64,000 bases of DNA from Laburnicola sp. R22_1 (Eukaryota; Ascomycota; Dothideomycetes; Pleosporales; Didymosphaeriaceae), in NCBI GenBank assembly GCA_014281115.1, contig JACONQ010000019.1, forward strand, positions 1,240,001 to 1,304,000. Direction: 5' to 3'. The notes beneath the pieces are model-generated. The model saw only the letters and a list, made by a program, of their open reading frames with translations, searched no databases and was not told where the DNA came from. The position numbers and the translations under genes were made by a program. This document shows, in pieces, positions 34,675-45,066 of this stretch (position 1 is its first letter; each line of letters begins with the position of its first letter).

Positions 34675-35251
34675 TCAAGCAGGCAGCGCAGAAGTGATGA
34701 ACAGGTCCAATGCCTTTTCGAAGATCTCGTTGGCAACGCCAATGCCGGCCGGATGCTCAACGGGCGCCAGCGGATTCTTGACCACATATTCCACATACAA
34801 GTTGGCCCATATCTGGTGCAGATAGGGCCTCAGGTTGTTCTGCTTCGTGTCGGTGAGCATGACAAACTTCATGCGAGTGGGCGTCTCGTAGTAGTGCAGC
34901 ATGTACTCGCCGGTGCGGTAGCTCAGAAAGGTGTCGTCGTCGCCGCCCAGCTTCTGCACCATGTTGCGCAGCGAGAAGACGAGGCCGAAGATCAGCTTCT
35001 CGTCGTCGGCGAGCTTGCGGTGCTGGGCGGCGGTGGTGTCGCCATTGCTCGTGATGCTGGCGCCGGACTGCGGGCGCGGTGCCTTGGTGCTCGAGGCGGC
35101 GGGGTGCGCGGGCGTCCAGCGGCGACTGTAGATGCACTCGGCTGTAGCGATGGAGTTAGGAGCGCTCTCACGGGTACGACACGGACGGATACGGCAGCAG
35201 GGACTTGTTCTCACTGTGGCGATCGAAGATGTAGAAGGAATAGAGCACCAT
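34675..35251 (-). CDS. BET5: BET5/TRAPPC1, TRAPP vesicle-tethering complex subunit
   Basis: Two exons, 35215-35251 and 34675-35141, with a 73-bp intron; 167 residues. The N-terminus MVLYSFYIFDRHTECIYSRRW matches the longin-like start of BET5 (IYSFWIFDRHCNCIF in yeast). The C-terminal half carries EKLIFGLVFSLRNMVQKL, a TGEYMLHYYETPTRMKFVML strand pair and LRPYLHQIWANLYVEYVVKNP, all diagnostic. A Ser/Ala-rich insertion (about residues 25-50) replaces a short loop. The protein is a core subunit of TRAPP, which activates the Ypt1/Rab1 GTPase and tethers ER-to-Golgi vesicles. It is divergent from the CaMKK-like kinase and convergent with LTV1. Confidence 0.95.
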
Positions 35252-35689
35252 GGCGCGGGTGCCTCTGGCCGTGGCGCGCAGTCGTTCGCTGCAGTGTGGT
35301 GGATACGGAACGCGAGGGCAATGCAGAATCGCCCCCCACGAATGTCGAATGTCAGAGCGGGCTGACCTGGGCGAGAGGCGAAAGACGAAAGGCGTGTGGG
35401 TGGAGCGCTGCCAGGTCGTGGTGGAGCTCGCTGGAGACGAGGGGCCGTTCCGCCTTAGGCTCGAAGAAATGGGGGAAAGCATAGCAGGCAAAGACGGCCC
35501 CTCTTTCAAGCATCCGCACCTCGCCCCCAGCCCACGACCAGCTAGCAGCCCCCTCCCCTCCCTACACTCAATTGCCTGGAGCTTCTATTGTTTTATTTCC
35601 TCTGTGTTTCCTGTGTCTGCCTCCGCTCCCCTCGGCTCCGCCCTCTGCTCTGCTCTGCTCTGCGCTGCTCTGCTCTCTGCAGCGCCCAG
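35252..35689. promoter_or_regulatory. Divergent promoter region of BET5 and the CaMKK-like kinase
   Basis: 438 bp. It contains a pyrimidine-rich (CTCTG)n microsatellite at about 35643-35681, immediately upstream of the kinase start codon and possibly within its leader. Confidence 0.55.
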
Positions 35690-38531
35690 ATGATGCAACA
35701 GCCATCGGCGCCCTCGCAGCCCTCAGACTCGGAAATCCCTGGAATCTACACCTCGCATGTCTCGCTCGATGTGCCCGCCGTGGCCACAGACGGCCGCCCG
35801 CCCGTGGTGAAATACACGTATGCATCCATGCTGTCCCTCTCTCTCTCTCTTTGCCCCGCTGCGACGCTGACGTCGACCCTCAGCTCCCTGCCCGCCTACC
35901 ATTCCCCGCTCCGACACCACAAGCGAGCAGCGTCTTCTACCCGGAGAGTCAAGGTGCGGACGAGCATGCCCTCTCCCCAGCGCGCCCCATTGGAGCTGAC
36001 AGCGGCAAGGAAACGCTCAATGCGCGCTCCGAGTACAGCAACAGCGAAGATGACGGCACCGCCCAGCACCGCATCAACCAATATCTCATCAAGCAGGAGA
36101 TAGGCCGCGGGTCGTTCGGCGCCGTCCACCTCGCCGTCGACCAGTATGGGCAAGAATATGTGAGGATCCATCCCACGACTCCGGCTGGGACTACGGAGCT
36201 CTGCCTTCGACTACGATGCGGGTTACCTATGCGGGCTAGAGTAGGCCCTCGCTGACAGCTGAGACGCAGGCTGTCAAAGAATTCTCAAAGTCGCGCCTAC
36301 GAAAGCGGGCCCAGTCGAACCTCCTGCGCCGGCCGAGCACACGACGACGCCGCCAGGGCGCACTGGCGGCCGGCCTCGGCTTCAACTCTCCACTGCATAG
36401 GCATTCGGTGACGGAAGAGAACAACGCCCTGGACCTGATAAAGGAAGAGATCGCCATCATGAAGAAACTCAACCATCCCAACCTCGTCTCGTTGATCGAA
36501 GTGCTCGACGACCCGGAAGAGGACTCGCTGTACATGGTCATGGAGATGTGCAAGAAAGGCGTCGTGATGCAGGTAGGTCTTGAGGACCGTGCAGACCCAT
36601 ACCCCGAGGAGCAGTGCCGCTGTTGGTTCCGGGACATGATATTAGGCCTGGAATATCGTATGTCACTCGGTTAAGCTATCTGTCGAGCTGCGCTAATGAG
36701 TGCCTAGTGCACGCCCAAGGCATTATACATCGTGACATCAAACCGGACAACTGCCTCATTACTGGAGATGACATGTTGAAGATTGTCGACTTTGGTGTTT
36801 CCGAAATGTTTGACAAGCAGGACCAGATGAAAACAGCAAAGTCAGCTGGATCACCTGCGTTTATGCCGCCAGAGCTCTGCGTCGCAAAGCATGGCGAAGT
36901 CGATGGCAAAGCCGTTGATATCTGGTCAGCGGGCGTTACACTGTTCTGCTTGCTGTTCGGTCGGATACCCTTCGAACGACACGGCATGATAGAACTCTAT
37001 CAGGCCATTCGACATGAGCAGCCTGTGTACGATGATTGTGATGAAGATCTCAAAGATCTGCTCTCGAAGCTTCTGGAGAAGGATCCGCTCAAAAGAATCA
37101 CCATGGAACAAATACGAGTAGGTTTGGAAGCATTGGAGGCTGTGAACTGTCCACTGACCTGCTTTAGGAACATCCTTGGGTAACGATGAAAGGAACTGAC
37201 CCTTTGTTACCTCGGAACGAAAATGTAGCTGTTATAGTGGAACCCACTGACGAAGAGGTCGATGCTGCTATTACGGGGAACATGGGCCACTTGGTCACCG
37301 TGGTAAGTGCATATCCTCTTGCGCTAGCAGCGAAGACCATGCGGTGTTTGCCCCGGCGGAATACACAAGAGCGGGCAAGTACCTGAAAGCTATGACCAGG
37401 GTCTATGCTACGCCGTCGACATGCTTGCATTCCTCAGATATTTCATATAATTCTAACATTTGTTAGGTGCGTGCAGTTAAGAGATTTAAGCAACTTCTTT
37501 TCCGAAGAAGGCCGGAGCGTCTAGAAGGAATTCTAGGTAGCGCTTCTCGCATCGTTCAACCGCCACTATCTATGCGACCCTCTGGACTTCGAAAGTCGAG
37601 ATCGCAAGACGCCGACGACCGTCGTCCTATTGAAACTGCATTGGCTGCCGAAGGTGTACATCACGATATCGAGATCGATAACGATGCACGCCGCGTACCG
37701 CAAGGCATCGACAGGGTTACGCATGACAAACCCGGGTTTCGCGCCCCCATTGTAGGCAATAGACCGCCATTGAGAGGCGCTGTCTCGAGTAGCCCCACAT
37801 CGCCACAACCTGCCGTCATCACTGATGGGAAGGTAATTCACGAAAATATGTCGTACCGGCCCGCACCCAGTAAATCTATCACCATTCCCACAGGCCTGGT
37901 CTCATCGGCACCCGGAACACCTGTCGGCAAAGGCCATGCCCACGATCCCTTAGAAGACACGCTTTTCCTCAACATCGGCACCGGTGAAGACACTGCCTTG
38001 GCCGATGAAGATAGCCACGTCGTCTCTGAGTCCCCCGGCGCTGTTGATATCAACGTCTACGAAACCGCCTACCGCGAAGAAGTGGACCGCATCCTTGCCA
38101 AGCGCGAGGCCACCACCCCAGGCCGCCCCACGCTCTACCTTACCCGGCGTGTCGAAAACGTCAAATCCATCATCCGCGAAACAGATGCCGTCTTCGATCA
38201 CGGCCGCCAACCGCCTACGCCTTCCGACATCAAGACGGGGTTTAAGAGCCTCGTGGAGAAGGCCAAGATGGAGATTGAATATAGAGGCGAGCGGCAGAAG
38301 TTGAACGAGGGTAAGGAGGGAAAGTTGAGTCGGATCACGAGGAACGTGCGGGAGAAGAAGAGGGCGGTTGAGGAGGAGAGGGAAATCATCCGACGGGAAG
38401 ATCGCGAGAGGGAGAGAGAAAAGGTGCTGGAGAGGAGCAAGTCGGAGAGCGGGCGCAGCAGGAGTAGTACGCCTGTTCCGGGGTTTCGAGGCGGGAGTCG
38501 GAGTGGGACGCCGGTTTCTATGGACAAGTAA
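35690..38531 (+). CDS. CaMKK-like serine/threonine kinase (SNF1-activating / Ssp1 type)
   Basis: Model: 35690-35806, 35884-36159, 36270-36657, 36708-37117, 37168-37302, 37467-38531; 796 residues. The P-loop IGRGSFGAVHLA is in exon 2. The catalytic Lys of AVKEF starts exon 3. HRDIKPDN, DFGVSE and SPAFMPPEL are in exon 4, where PPE replaces the usual APE. An Arg/Pro-rich insert after AVKEF (LRKRAQSNLLRRPSTRRRR) is the RP insert of CaMKK and of yeast SAK1/TOS3/ELM1. Such kinases phosphorylate the SNF1/AMPK activation loop. The long C-terminal tail is disordered with a Glu/Arg-rich helix. The first intron is uncertain. The strong-looking donor GTATGC at 35818 gives the wrong phase, so a GTGAAA donor at 35807 was chosen. 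The alternative is a single-base error near 35900. Confidence 0.85.
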
Positions 38532-40995
38532 AGTGGTTAGTGCTGGGTGGGTCTAGGAAAGAGGTGTTGATGGGGTGCTGGGCGTCCTGTCGCGTGGAGG
38601 GCATCAAGCGTAAACTTGTATTAAGAGCTTTTGTGGTGCTGCGTCTTTTGGCTTGAAACTTGAACTTGTAGCGAAGCGAAGCGAAGCGAATTGGAGCGAA
38701 ACAAATCGAGTGGTGGGGAGCTCGAATTTTGTTTTGTGGGATAATGTACCCTCATGCTGAAGAATGTTCATTTTCGAAAAAGAAAATGTCGGTCTTGATT
38801 TCAGGTGAAATGTGTACTTGGATTGGGTGGTCATTGTGTGGGTTTTGAAGGGCATGCGGGTGTAGAAGCGCGACTTTGCGCATTGTACGCCGGACGAGAT
38901 GATGGCTAAATAAATAGTGAACTATGGTACTGTGTGCGTAGTAATAGGTTTTTTTATTTGGCGTAATGAGGGGAGATAGCTATACAGAGTGCGTATGTAG
39001 ACTCGCATGATCTGCGATTGAAGGAGTCTTGTTGTAACGACTGAGGCACACCACGCCGAGCCTAAAGCTGTGAGTTTCGCTCTGTCCTTACACGGCGAGT
39101 CCGCCTGGGAAAAGGCCAAGAGTGTCGTTCTGGCTCTGTAATAGGATGGTGAGGCACCCCCAGATCGAGTAGCACGAACTGTATGTCAGCGGATAATAAT
39201 TACTGATATTACGTGGTTGTTCGTTCAAAGGCAGTGCTGTTGTTTGTGGGCTGTTCTTCAGCGGCTCAGCGCGTAGTAACCCAGGTTGCCCAGCTAGGTA
39301 CTCCATCTGCCGGCTTTACGACCACGGAGCTCGAATGATCGTTGGGTATTACACAGAAAGTATCGATGGGTGGCACTGTCGAGAACTGCCATATGAAGCG
39401 AATGTTTACAAGTAGCGCAAAACCAAGAACGTCTTGGCCAACGTGTGGCTATTGTGGAAATGGGCTGTTCAACGCATATCTCGGTTATGGCCCGGCCCCG
39501 CGTTCACCCCATAATCGTCTGACATGCAGTGGATCCTGGACGTCAAAGAGGTGGGGCACTGCTGTCAAGCGATTCCTTCCCCACGTCTCCATCCGAACCA
39601 ACTCTCATTATCAGGTTTAAAAGATGTTCCGCCGGTATAGCAACCCGGCAAGTTAGATCTCTAGTTGCAGGTGCAAATGCGGCCATGGGTGACTTTCCAA
39701 GATGTATAATGTCTGGCGATCGCTCTCAGCAGTGGTAGCCACTGATAGCCAAGCCCGGAAGAGGGTGGTCGTTTACTGTATTGGGAAACATCGACATGAG
39801 CTCAACGTGCGTCAAATTGCAAATTGGCTGAAGCATCACCGGGCCGCAATCAAACGGCGAGAAGTGAGCTAAGAGCTACGTGTTGCTTTTGTCTGGCAAA
39901 TGGACGCACGGATGGCTTGCGGGTGAAACCGCTGTTTGCACATGCAGAGGGAAAGACTGCATCAAACATGCGGTGTAGTGTTCCTGGGGGTAAATGTCCA
40001 ATCGAGTGGATGGCTGAGGCCACGGGCGCGGGCATCAGCAATCGTGTTACAGGCTGCGGACGAGGGACACGAGCCGATTTGCAAGGCGGTTGCTAATCTC
40101 GCGCGGCCAAGGTGCTGCCGTGCTCACCGTCGTGTGGTACGTACAGCTTGGCTGTGGAAGTTGCTTTTCATAGCCAAGCATATCAGACAGCGAATTGCTC
40201 GAGCCGTTCCGCATGTCCCCGCAATGACCCGGGACTCAGCGCTAGCCGAACTTCAGGTGTGGCCGGGCGGGGACAGACGACGAATTGCTTGTTCTCGACG
40301 GGGCAGGGGGTAGGAGTCTGCCATGGTGTACCCCCCTGAGTACGAGAGATGGTGCGGTAGTCCTGATATGGCGGGTCGGACGACTGAGGCCATGAAGGCC
40401 GAAGGCCGACCAATGCAATCAGGCGCGACAGGGTGGCATCCAGCCTGATCCAGGGCACGAACCCGAGTGTGCGGCTGTCGCCAAACGCGTGGATCTGCGG
40501 ATGTGGTCAGTGCGGCATCGAAATATGTATGTGTCCTGTAGGTGCTGAGCGAGGCTTGCAGCGAGGGATCGTGTGCATGCAGGAGACGGGCGACTGCGGG
40601 ATTTGTGAGACGACGGCCTTGGTGTTGCAGAGGCGGGCGTGCCATTGCTCCGGCTGGTCTGTGGTGGGCTGGCGGCGCCGCTGACGGCAGCGATATGTGG
40701 CCAGACGATGAATATGCGCGTTCTCGGGGGACATCTGGCACCTGGGCAGCAGAAGCACAAGCTTCCGCTGTCGTGATGCTTGTTTGGAGGGCGCGGTGCC
40801 GAGGTCCCCAGTCCCCAGCTTTGCGTCGCCAAGGGCGCTCGAGGTGCTTCAACAGGTGCCGCGCTTTGTGAGTCTTTGTCGAGGCAGCGGTCGGTAACCT
40901 GGAAGTTGGAAGCTTGTCAGGAAGGCAACGACGCAGCACCAGCCTGCGAATAGCTAGTGGAAGCGGAAGCGGGAAAATACCGCACACCCCGCAAA
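38532..40995. other. Gene-poor, GC-balanced intergenic DNA
   Basis: About 2.5 kb without a recognisable gene. Several open frames of 60-240 codons exist on both strands, but none has motifs. The longest (minus, about 40253-40987) lacks an early ATG. A short AGCGA-type repeat lies at about 38676-38700. The right edge is an abrupt switch to AT-rich DNA at about 40996. Confidence 0.6.
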
Positions 40996-41107
40996 TGCTA
41001 CTGCTACTAGAGTAACAGAGTTAAGAGCCCTTAGCAAATTTAACTAGTTAAGTTTAACCTTAGTAGTATAGTAGGCTTTAAAGCAAGTATTATATTAAAA
41101 AAATACT

Positions 41108-41194
41108 ATGTGGCGTTAATTAAATCTACCTAGGGGTAGAATAACAAAGGCTTTTATCTTAAATAATATAATAAAAAAAGCAGAGCCTTTTAGT
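41108..41194 (+). repeat. ~90-bp dispersed repeat, copy B (mutated)
   Basis: Differs from copy C mainly by C-to-T and G-to-A changes (for example gacgacaaaggc in C is aataacaaaggc here), as RIP would leave. Confidence 0.85.
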
Positions 41195-41407
41195 AATTAA
41201 AAAGTGTGTAAAAAGGTAATTATAAAAAAGTGTGTTTAAACTACTAAATAAGCTTAGTAGTTTTAGTGTAAGGAAAAAAATACTATAAAATAAAGTAAAG
41301 TAATCATTTAGAAACTATTTATAAGTAAATATAAATTAGACCTTTATAATAAAGTTAATTATAAGCTATATTTATTAATATTCTTTTTAGTTTAATAGAA
41401 ATATATG

Positions 41408-41497
41408 TGTGTGGCGTTAATTTATCTACCTAGGGGTAGGACGACAAAGGCTTTCATCTCAAATAACATGACAAAAAAGCAGAGCCCTCTGCTTAGT
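41408..41497 (+). repeat. ~90-bp dispersed repeat, copy C (best preserved)
   Basis: Contains two possible short hairpins: ctacc-tagg-ggtag near 41426-41439 and gcagag-cc-ctctgc near 41479-41492. It lies in the same orientation as copy B, 300 bp away. It is nearly free of RIP changes although its surroundings are AT-rich. Confidence 0.85.
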
Positions 41498-41689
41498 TAT
41501 TATAGAAATATACATAGTAATTATTAACTTTAAACATATTATTACTTATTTTAATATTTAAAAAAAGTATTCAAAGTAGTAAAAATTATAAGTAGTAAGT
41601 AAACTAAAATAATTAACTAGTTTAAATAAAGTATAGTTCTAACAGTATGTTAGCTAATAGTTAACTATAGTTACCCGTACCCTGAATAT

Positions 41690-42371
41690 GTGGGTAAAGA
41701 TGAGCTTCGGGCGAATATTTCTTCGGCAGACGCCCACCAAAGCCGCGGTGGCTCACCCTCGCGCCCACCGCAGACCGCCGCCCTCGCCCTCACCCTGACC
41801 CTCTGCTCTCACCCACCTCCACCCGCTCTCCGTGCCCGTTTGTCTCTGCTGCTGCGCTGTCCGCTGCCAACACGCCCCTCTCCTGTCCAGCGTCCGTCGA
41901 CATCATCCATCTGCCGATCGCCCCGGGACCCGGCACCTGCGCCACTTCTTCCAAGACCTCTGACCTCAACTGCGTAAGCCACTGCACCGAGCCTGCCGAG
42001 CACGCACGAGCGCGAGCGCCTGCGAGCGTCGACGACCGAGGGAGGCTTTGTCACCGTCACCGCCATCCATCGACACTGCTCCCGCCGCTCCCACCGCCTT
42101 CTGCCTTACCCTCCTCCACCCCGCCTTCTACCTCGCCCTCGCTGGCGACTGCAACAGCCACCGTGTTTTCCCACTACCAGTCGGCGCACACCCAGCACAC
42201 CCTCCCCAACTTCATCTCCACCGCGAGCCGTCGACGTGTGTACGCCGTTTTGCGCGTCGTTCAATAACACGCCCCGGGCTTCTAGCCCGCGAGACACCTG
42301 CGTCTCACCTCAAACCGCCACTTTTGCCAGACCTCTTCCTCTCTCCTGCCCACCACAAACGGCTCCCCACC
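41690..42371 (+). promoter_or_regulatory. Pyrimidine-rich promoter or long 5' leader of the SAT4-type kinase
   Basis: About 680 bp of strongly CT-rich DNA (ccctcgccctcaccctgacc and similar) starts right after the AT-rich island. The kinase reading frame stays open upstream to 42048, but that part is low-complexity Pro/Arg/His. The ATG at 42372 in a caccATGg context is the better start. Confidence 0.55.
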
Positions 42372-43897
42372 ATGGCGGCCCCCACCAACAGCGACCCCGC
42401 AAACGCCGCTGCGAGACCGGCCCCTTCGCCTGTAGCCAGCGCATCTACCATTTCCTCCGTTGAGTCGAAGCCAGACACCAACTTTGCCCTGGCACCGCCC
42501 CCACCTGCCAACGGTGCGCCCACCAGCAGCGATGCGTTGCTCAAAGCCAAAAAGCCGACTATGACGTCGCGTCTCAGCAGCATGTTCGCCAAGCGCGACG
42601 AGAGCAGGGACTCGGCAAGGGCAGCACTGGCGGCGGAGAAGAATGCGGACATCAACGCCGCCAACGGCACCACTGCGCGTTCTCCGCCGTCGCGCCAGCC
42701 GTCAGTCAGCGGCAGAAATGGTGGCCCGGCGCCACCCTACCGACGCTTCTGGCTCAACGACGATGGAACCCATGAGCACCATCTCAAGGTCGCAAAACGC
42801 CAGGAGAAGCTTTCGGACATGTTCCAAAGTCTGATGCTGGGCAGGAAGAAGGAAGGCAACCAGGACGACCAGCAGCCTCTGAGTCTCATGTCCAACTGGG
42901 TCGACGTAATGCGCAACGAGAAGGAAAAGCTTGCGGAGCAAAAAAACTCTGCCAACAACACCTCGCTGACGCTGGTGCAGAAGTATGGCAAGTGCCAAGA
43001 GGTCGTGGGCCGCGGTGCCTTCGGCATCGTGCGTGTCGCACACAAGACGGACGCCAAGGATCCCAAGCGCGAGCAGCTCTACGCCGTCAAGGAGTTCAAG
43101 GTGCGCCCTGGCGAATCCGCCAAGAAGTACCAAAAGCGGCTGACAGCTGAGTTCTGCATTTCCTCCTCGATGCAGCATCCCAATGTCATTAATACGCTCG
43201 ACCTTCTCCAGGACGACAAGGGCACGTACTGCGAGGTCATGGAGTATTGCTCCGGAGGCGACTTGTACACGCTCGTTCTAGCTGCGGGCCAACTTGAGGT
43301 CGTCGAAGCCGACTGCTTCTTCAAGCAGCTCATGCGCGGGGTCGAGTACATGCACGAAATGGGCGTCGCGCACCGTGATCTGAAACCCGAAAACCTTCTT
43401 CTGACCCAGCACGGCTCCATCAAGATTACCGACTTTGGTAACGGCGAATGCTTCCGCATGGCCTGGGAAAAGGAGGCTCATATGACTGCTGGCCTGTGTG
43501 GTTCCGCTCCATACATCGCCCCGGAGGAGTATGTTGACCGCGAGTTCGATCCTCGCGCCGTTGACGTTTGGGCGTGTGGCATCATCTATATGGCCATGAG
43601 GACGGGACGCCACCTTTGGAAACAAGCTCAAAAGGGCGAGGACGATTTTTTCGATCGTTATCTTGAAGACCGAAAGGAAGATGCCGGCTATAGGCCGATC
43701 GAAGTTCTGCGTCGGGTATGTCCCTACGAAACCCTCGTGCGGAGCAACTGCTGACATGCTATTAGCGCCAATGCCGCAATGTCATCTACTCGGTTCTTGA
43801 CCCGAATCCGACCCGTCGTCTCACTGCCCACCAGGTCCTTTTTTCAGAGTGGGTCAAAGAGATCAAGGTCTGCCATGCAGGCAACGAAGGCCTCTAG
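42372..43897 (+). CDS. SAT4: SAT4/HAL4-type serine/threonine kinase
   Basis: Two exons, 42372-43715 and 43766-43897, with a 50-bp intron; 491 residues. About 200 N-terminal residues are Ser/Pro/Ala-rich and disordered. The kinase domain starts near residue 204 with YGKCQEVVGRGAFGIVRVAH, followed by YAVKEFK, HRDLKPENLLL, DFGNGE and SAPYIAPEEY. The MEYCSGGDLYTLVL, EADCFFKQLMRGVEYMHEMG and KITDFGNGECFRMAWE segments are typical of the fungal NPR/HAL5 family, closest in pattern to SAT4/HAL4. In yeast, that kinase stabilises the TRK potassium transporters and nutrient permeases at the plasma membrane and supports salt tolerance. The second exon supplies the end of the kinase domain (NVIYSVLDPNPTRRLTAHQV). 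Confidence 0.93.
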
Positions 43898-45066
43898 ACG
43901 AAGCTCTCCGGTCTTGACCTACAGTGCGTAGTGAAAGTCTGGAGACTCATTTTTTTACCCCAGGACACACGATACTGTCTCCGAGTTTTTGACTTGGACC
44001 TATTTATCACTGGTCATTCTTGGATAACCCAAGCGTATTTCCTGAATGCCGCACCAGGTGGCGGAAGGGTGCATCCCGCCAATGGACTTGGCTATGCACT
44101 TCTTAATTCTTCCCTTGTTTGCACCTAAGCGACACGTTTTAACATACCCCTTCAGCATGATGCAGCAGCATAGCGCAACTTTGGATATGGACGCTTGCCA
44201 TGTCTGCACTTTACCACGGCGTTTCATGGGACGAGCTCATGAGTGTCCAGCACGGCGTTTCCTGGACGACAAGAATACATTTACGACATCATGTTAGACG
44301 ACGGGCGGTTTTTTTGCAGGAAGAGGGTTGGGTGGCAGGGCAGGGCAGGGTAGGGCTACAAGGCATGGGCGGCGGTCTGAATGCTTTCGCTCGCTTTGTA
44401 CGGGTATTTTGTTGTATCTGAGCATGCCGAGCATGGCGGGGAGTTTTCCACAAATGTTTGGTTCAGTGGTGATTGGCACAGCACGCATTTTATATAAATG
44501 GAGCGTGCAGTGCGTCGTAGTGGTTGCTCGCGCACCCAGAGCACATCACTTCCAAGGTCTTTTGCTTTTACTGGCATGTATTTGTGAGGTCTGGTTCTGC
44601 TTGACGGAAAAATTGCTAGAGACGTTGGGGTAACAATACGCGAGGCGTTTTGGACAGGTAGCCCGAAATAACTACCACATCTGCGATGGATAAAAGCGTT
44701 AGGTAAAGATCTTGTGTGTTAGCCTAGGATAAATAATGGGGAAGTTTGGCATGCCATGGGCTAACTTTCAATTTCCCAAAAATCGCGGTGGGAGTTTCCA
44801 TGGTAGCATAATAACGACGAGTGGTTGCCCTTCGTTGGCTTGAAGAGGGACGTTCGAAGTGGGTCCGATGCCGATAAAGAGGCTGCGGCAGCAGGCGGGG
44901 GCGGTGAGATTGTCGCTTGGACCCCAACAAGACGTGTCTTTGTGAAAGGAGACGTATTCACCGCTCTCTGCTTCGCCATATACCCCGGGCCTGCCCATGT
45001 TGGCTGCACTCGACACCGGACAGGCTCAACCGCTCCCGCAGCTTGATTGAGCTATGCGCCCAAGCT
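43898..45066. other. Intergenic, no gene recognised
   Basis: About 1.17 kb. A G-rich stretch (gggtggcagggcagggcagg) lies near 44328-44360. Holds the SAT4 3' region and the promoter of the SUN protein. Confidence 0.55.

Larger units (their letters stand above)
40996..41680. other. Small RIP-like AT-rich island with two direct copies of the ~90-bp repeat
   Basis: About 680 bp, very AT-rich with abrupt borders, in otherwise gene-rich DNA. It contains repeat copies B and C in direct orientation. Internal text such as aagtgtgtaaaa and aagtgtgtttaa is repeated. It looks like the remnant of a small mobile element, but no coding or clear inverted ends remain. Confidence 0.65.

Noticed and set aside
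34519..35484. Plus-strand open frame of about 320 codons
   Set aside because: It lies antisense over BET5, whose splice model and conserved motifs are clear. It is a shadow caused by the GC-rich coding sequence.
40253..40987. Minus-strand open frame of about 240 codons in the gene-poor stretch
   Set aside because: Its first codon is GTG, the residues are Arg/Pro/His/Ala-rich without motifs, and similar frames exist on the other strand. It fits chance in GC-rich DNA.
42048..42371. Upstream in-frame extension of the SAT4-type kinase
   Set aside because: The extension is open but consists of Pro/His/Arg-rich text from a CT-rich leader. The ATG at 42372 has the better context.
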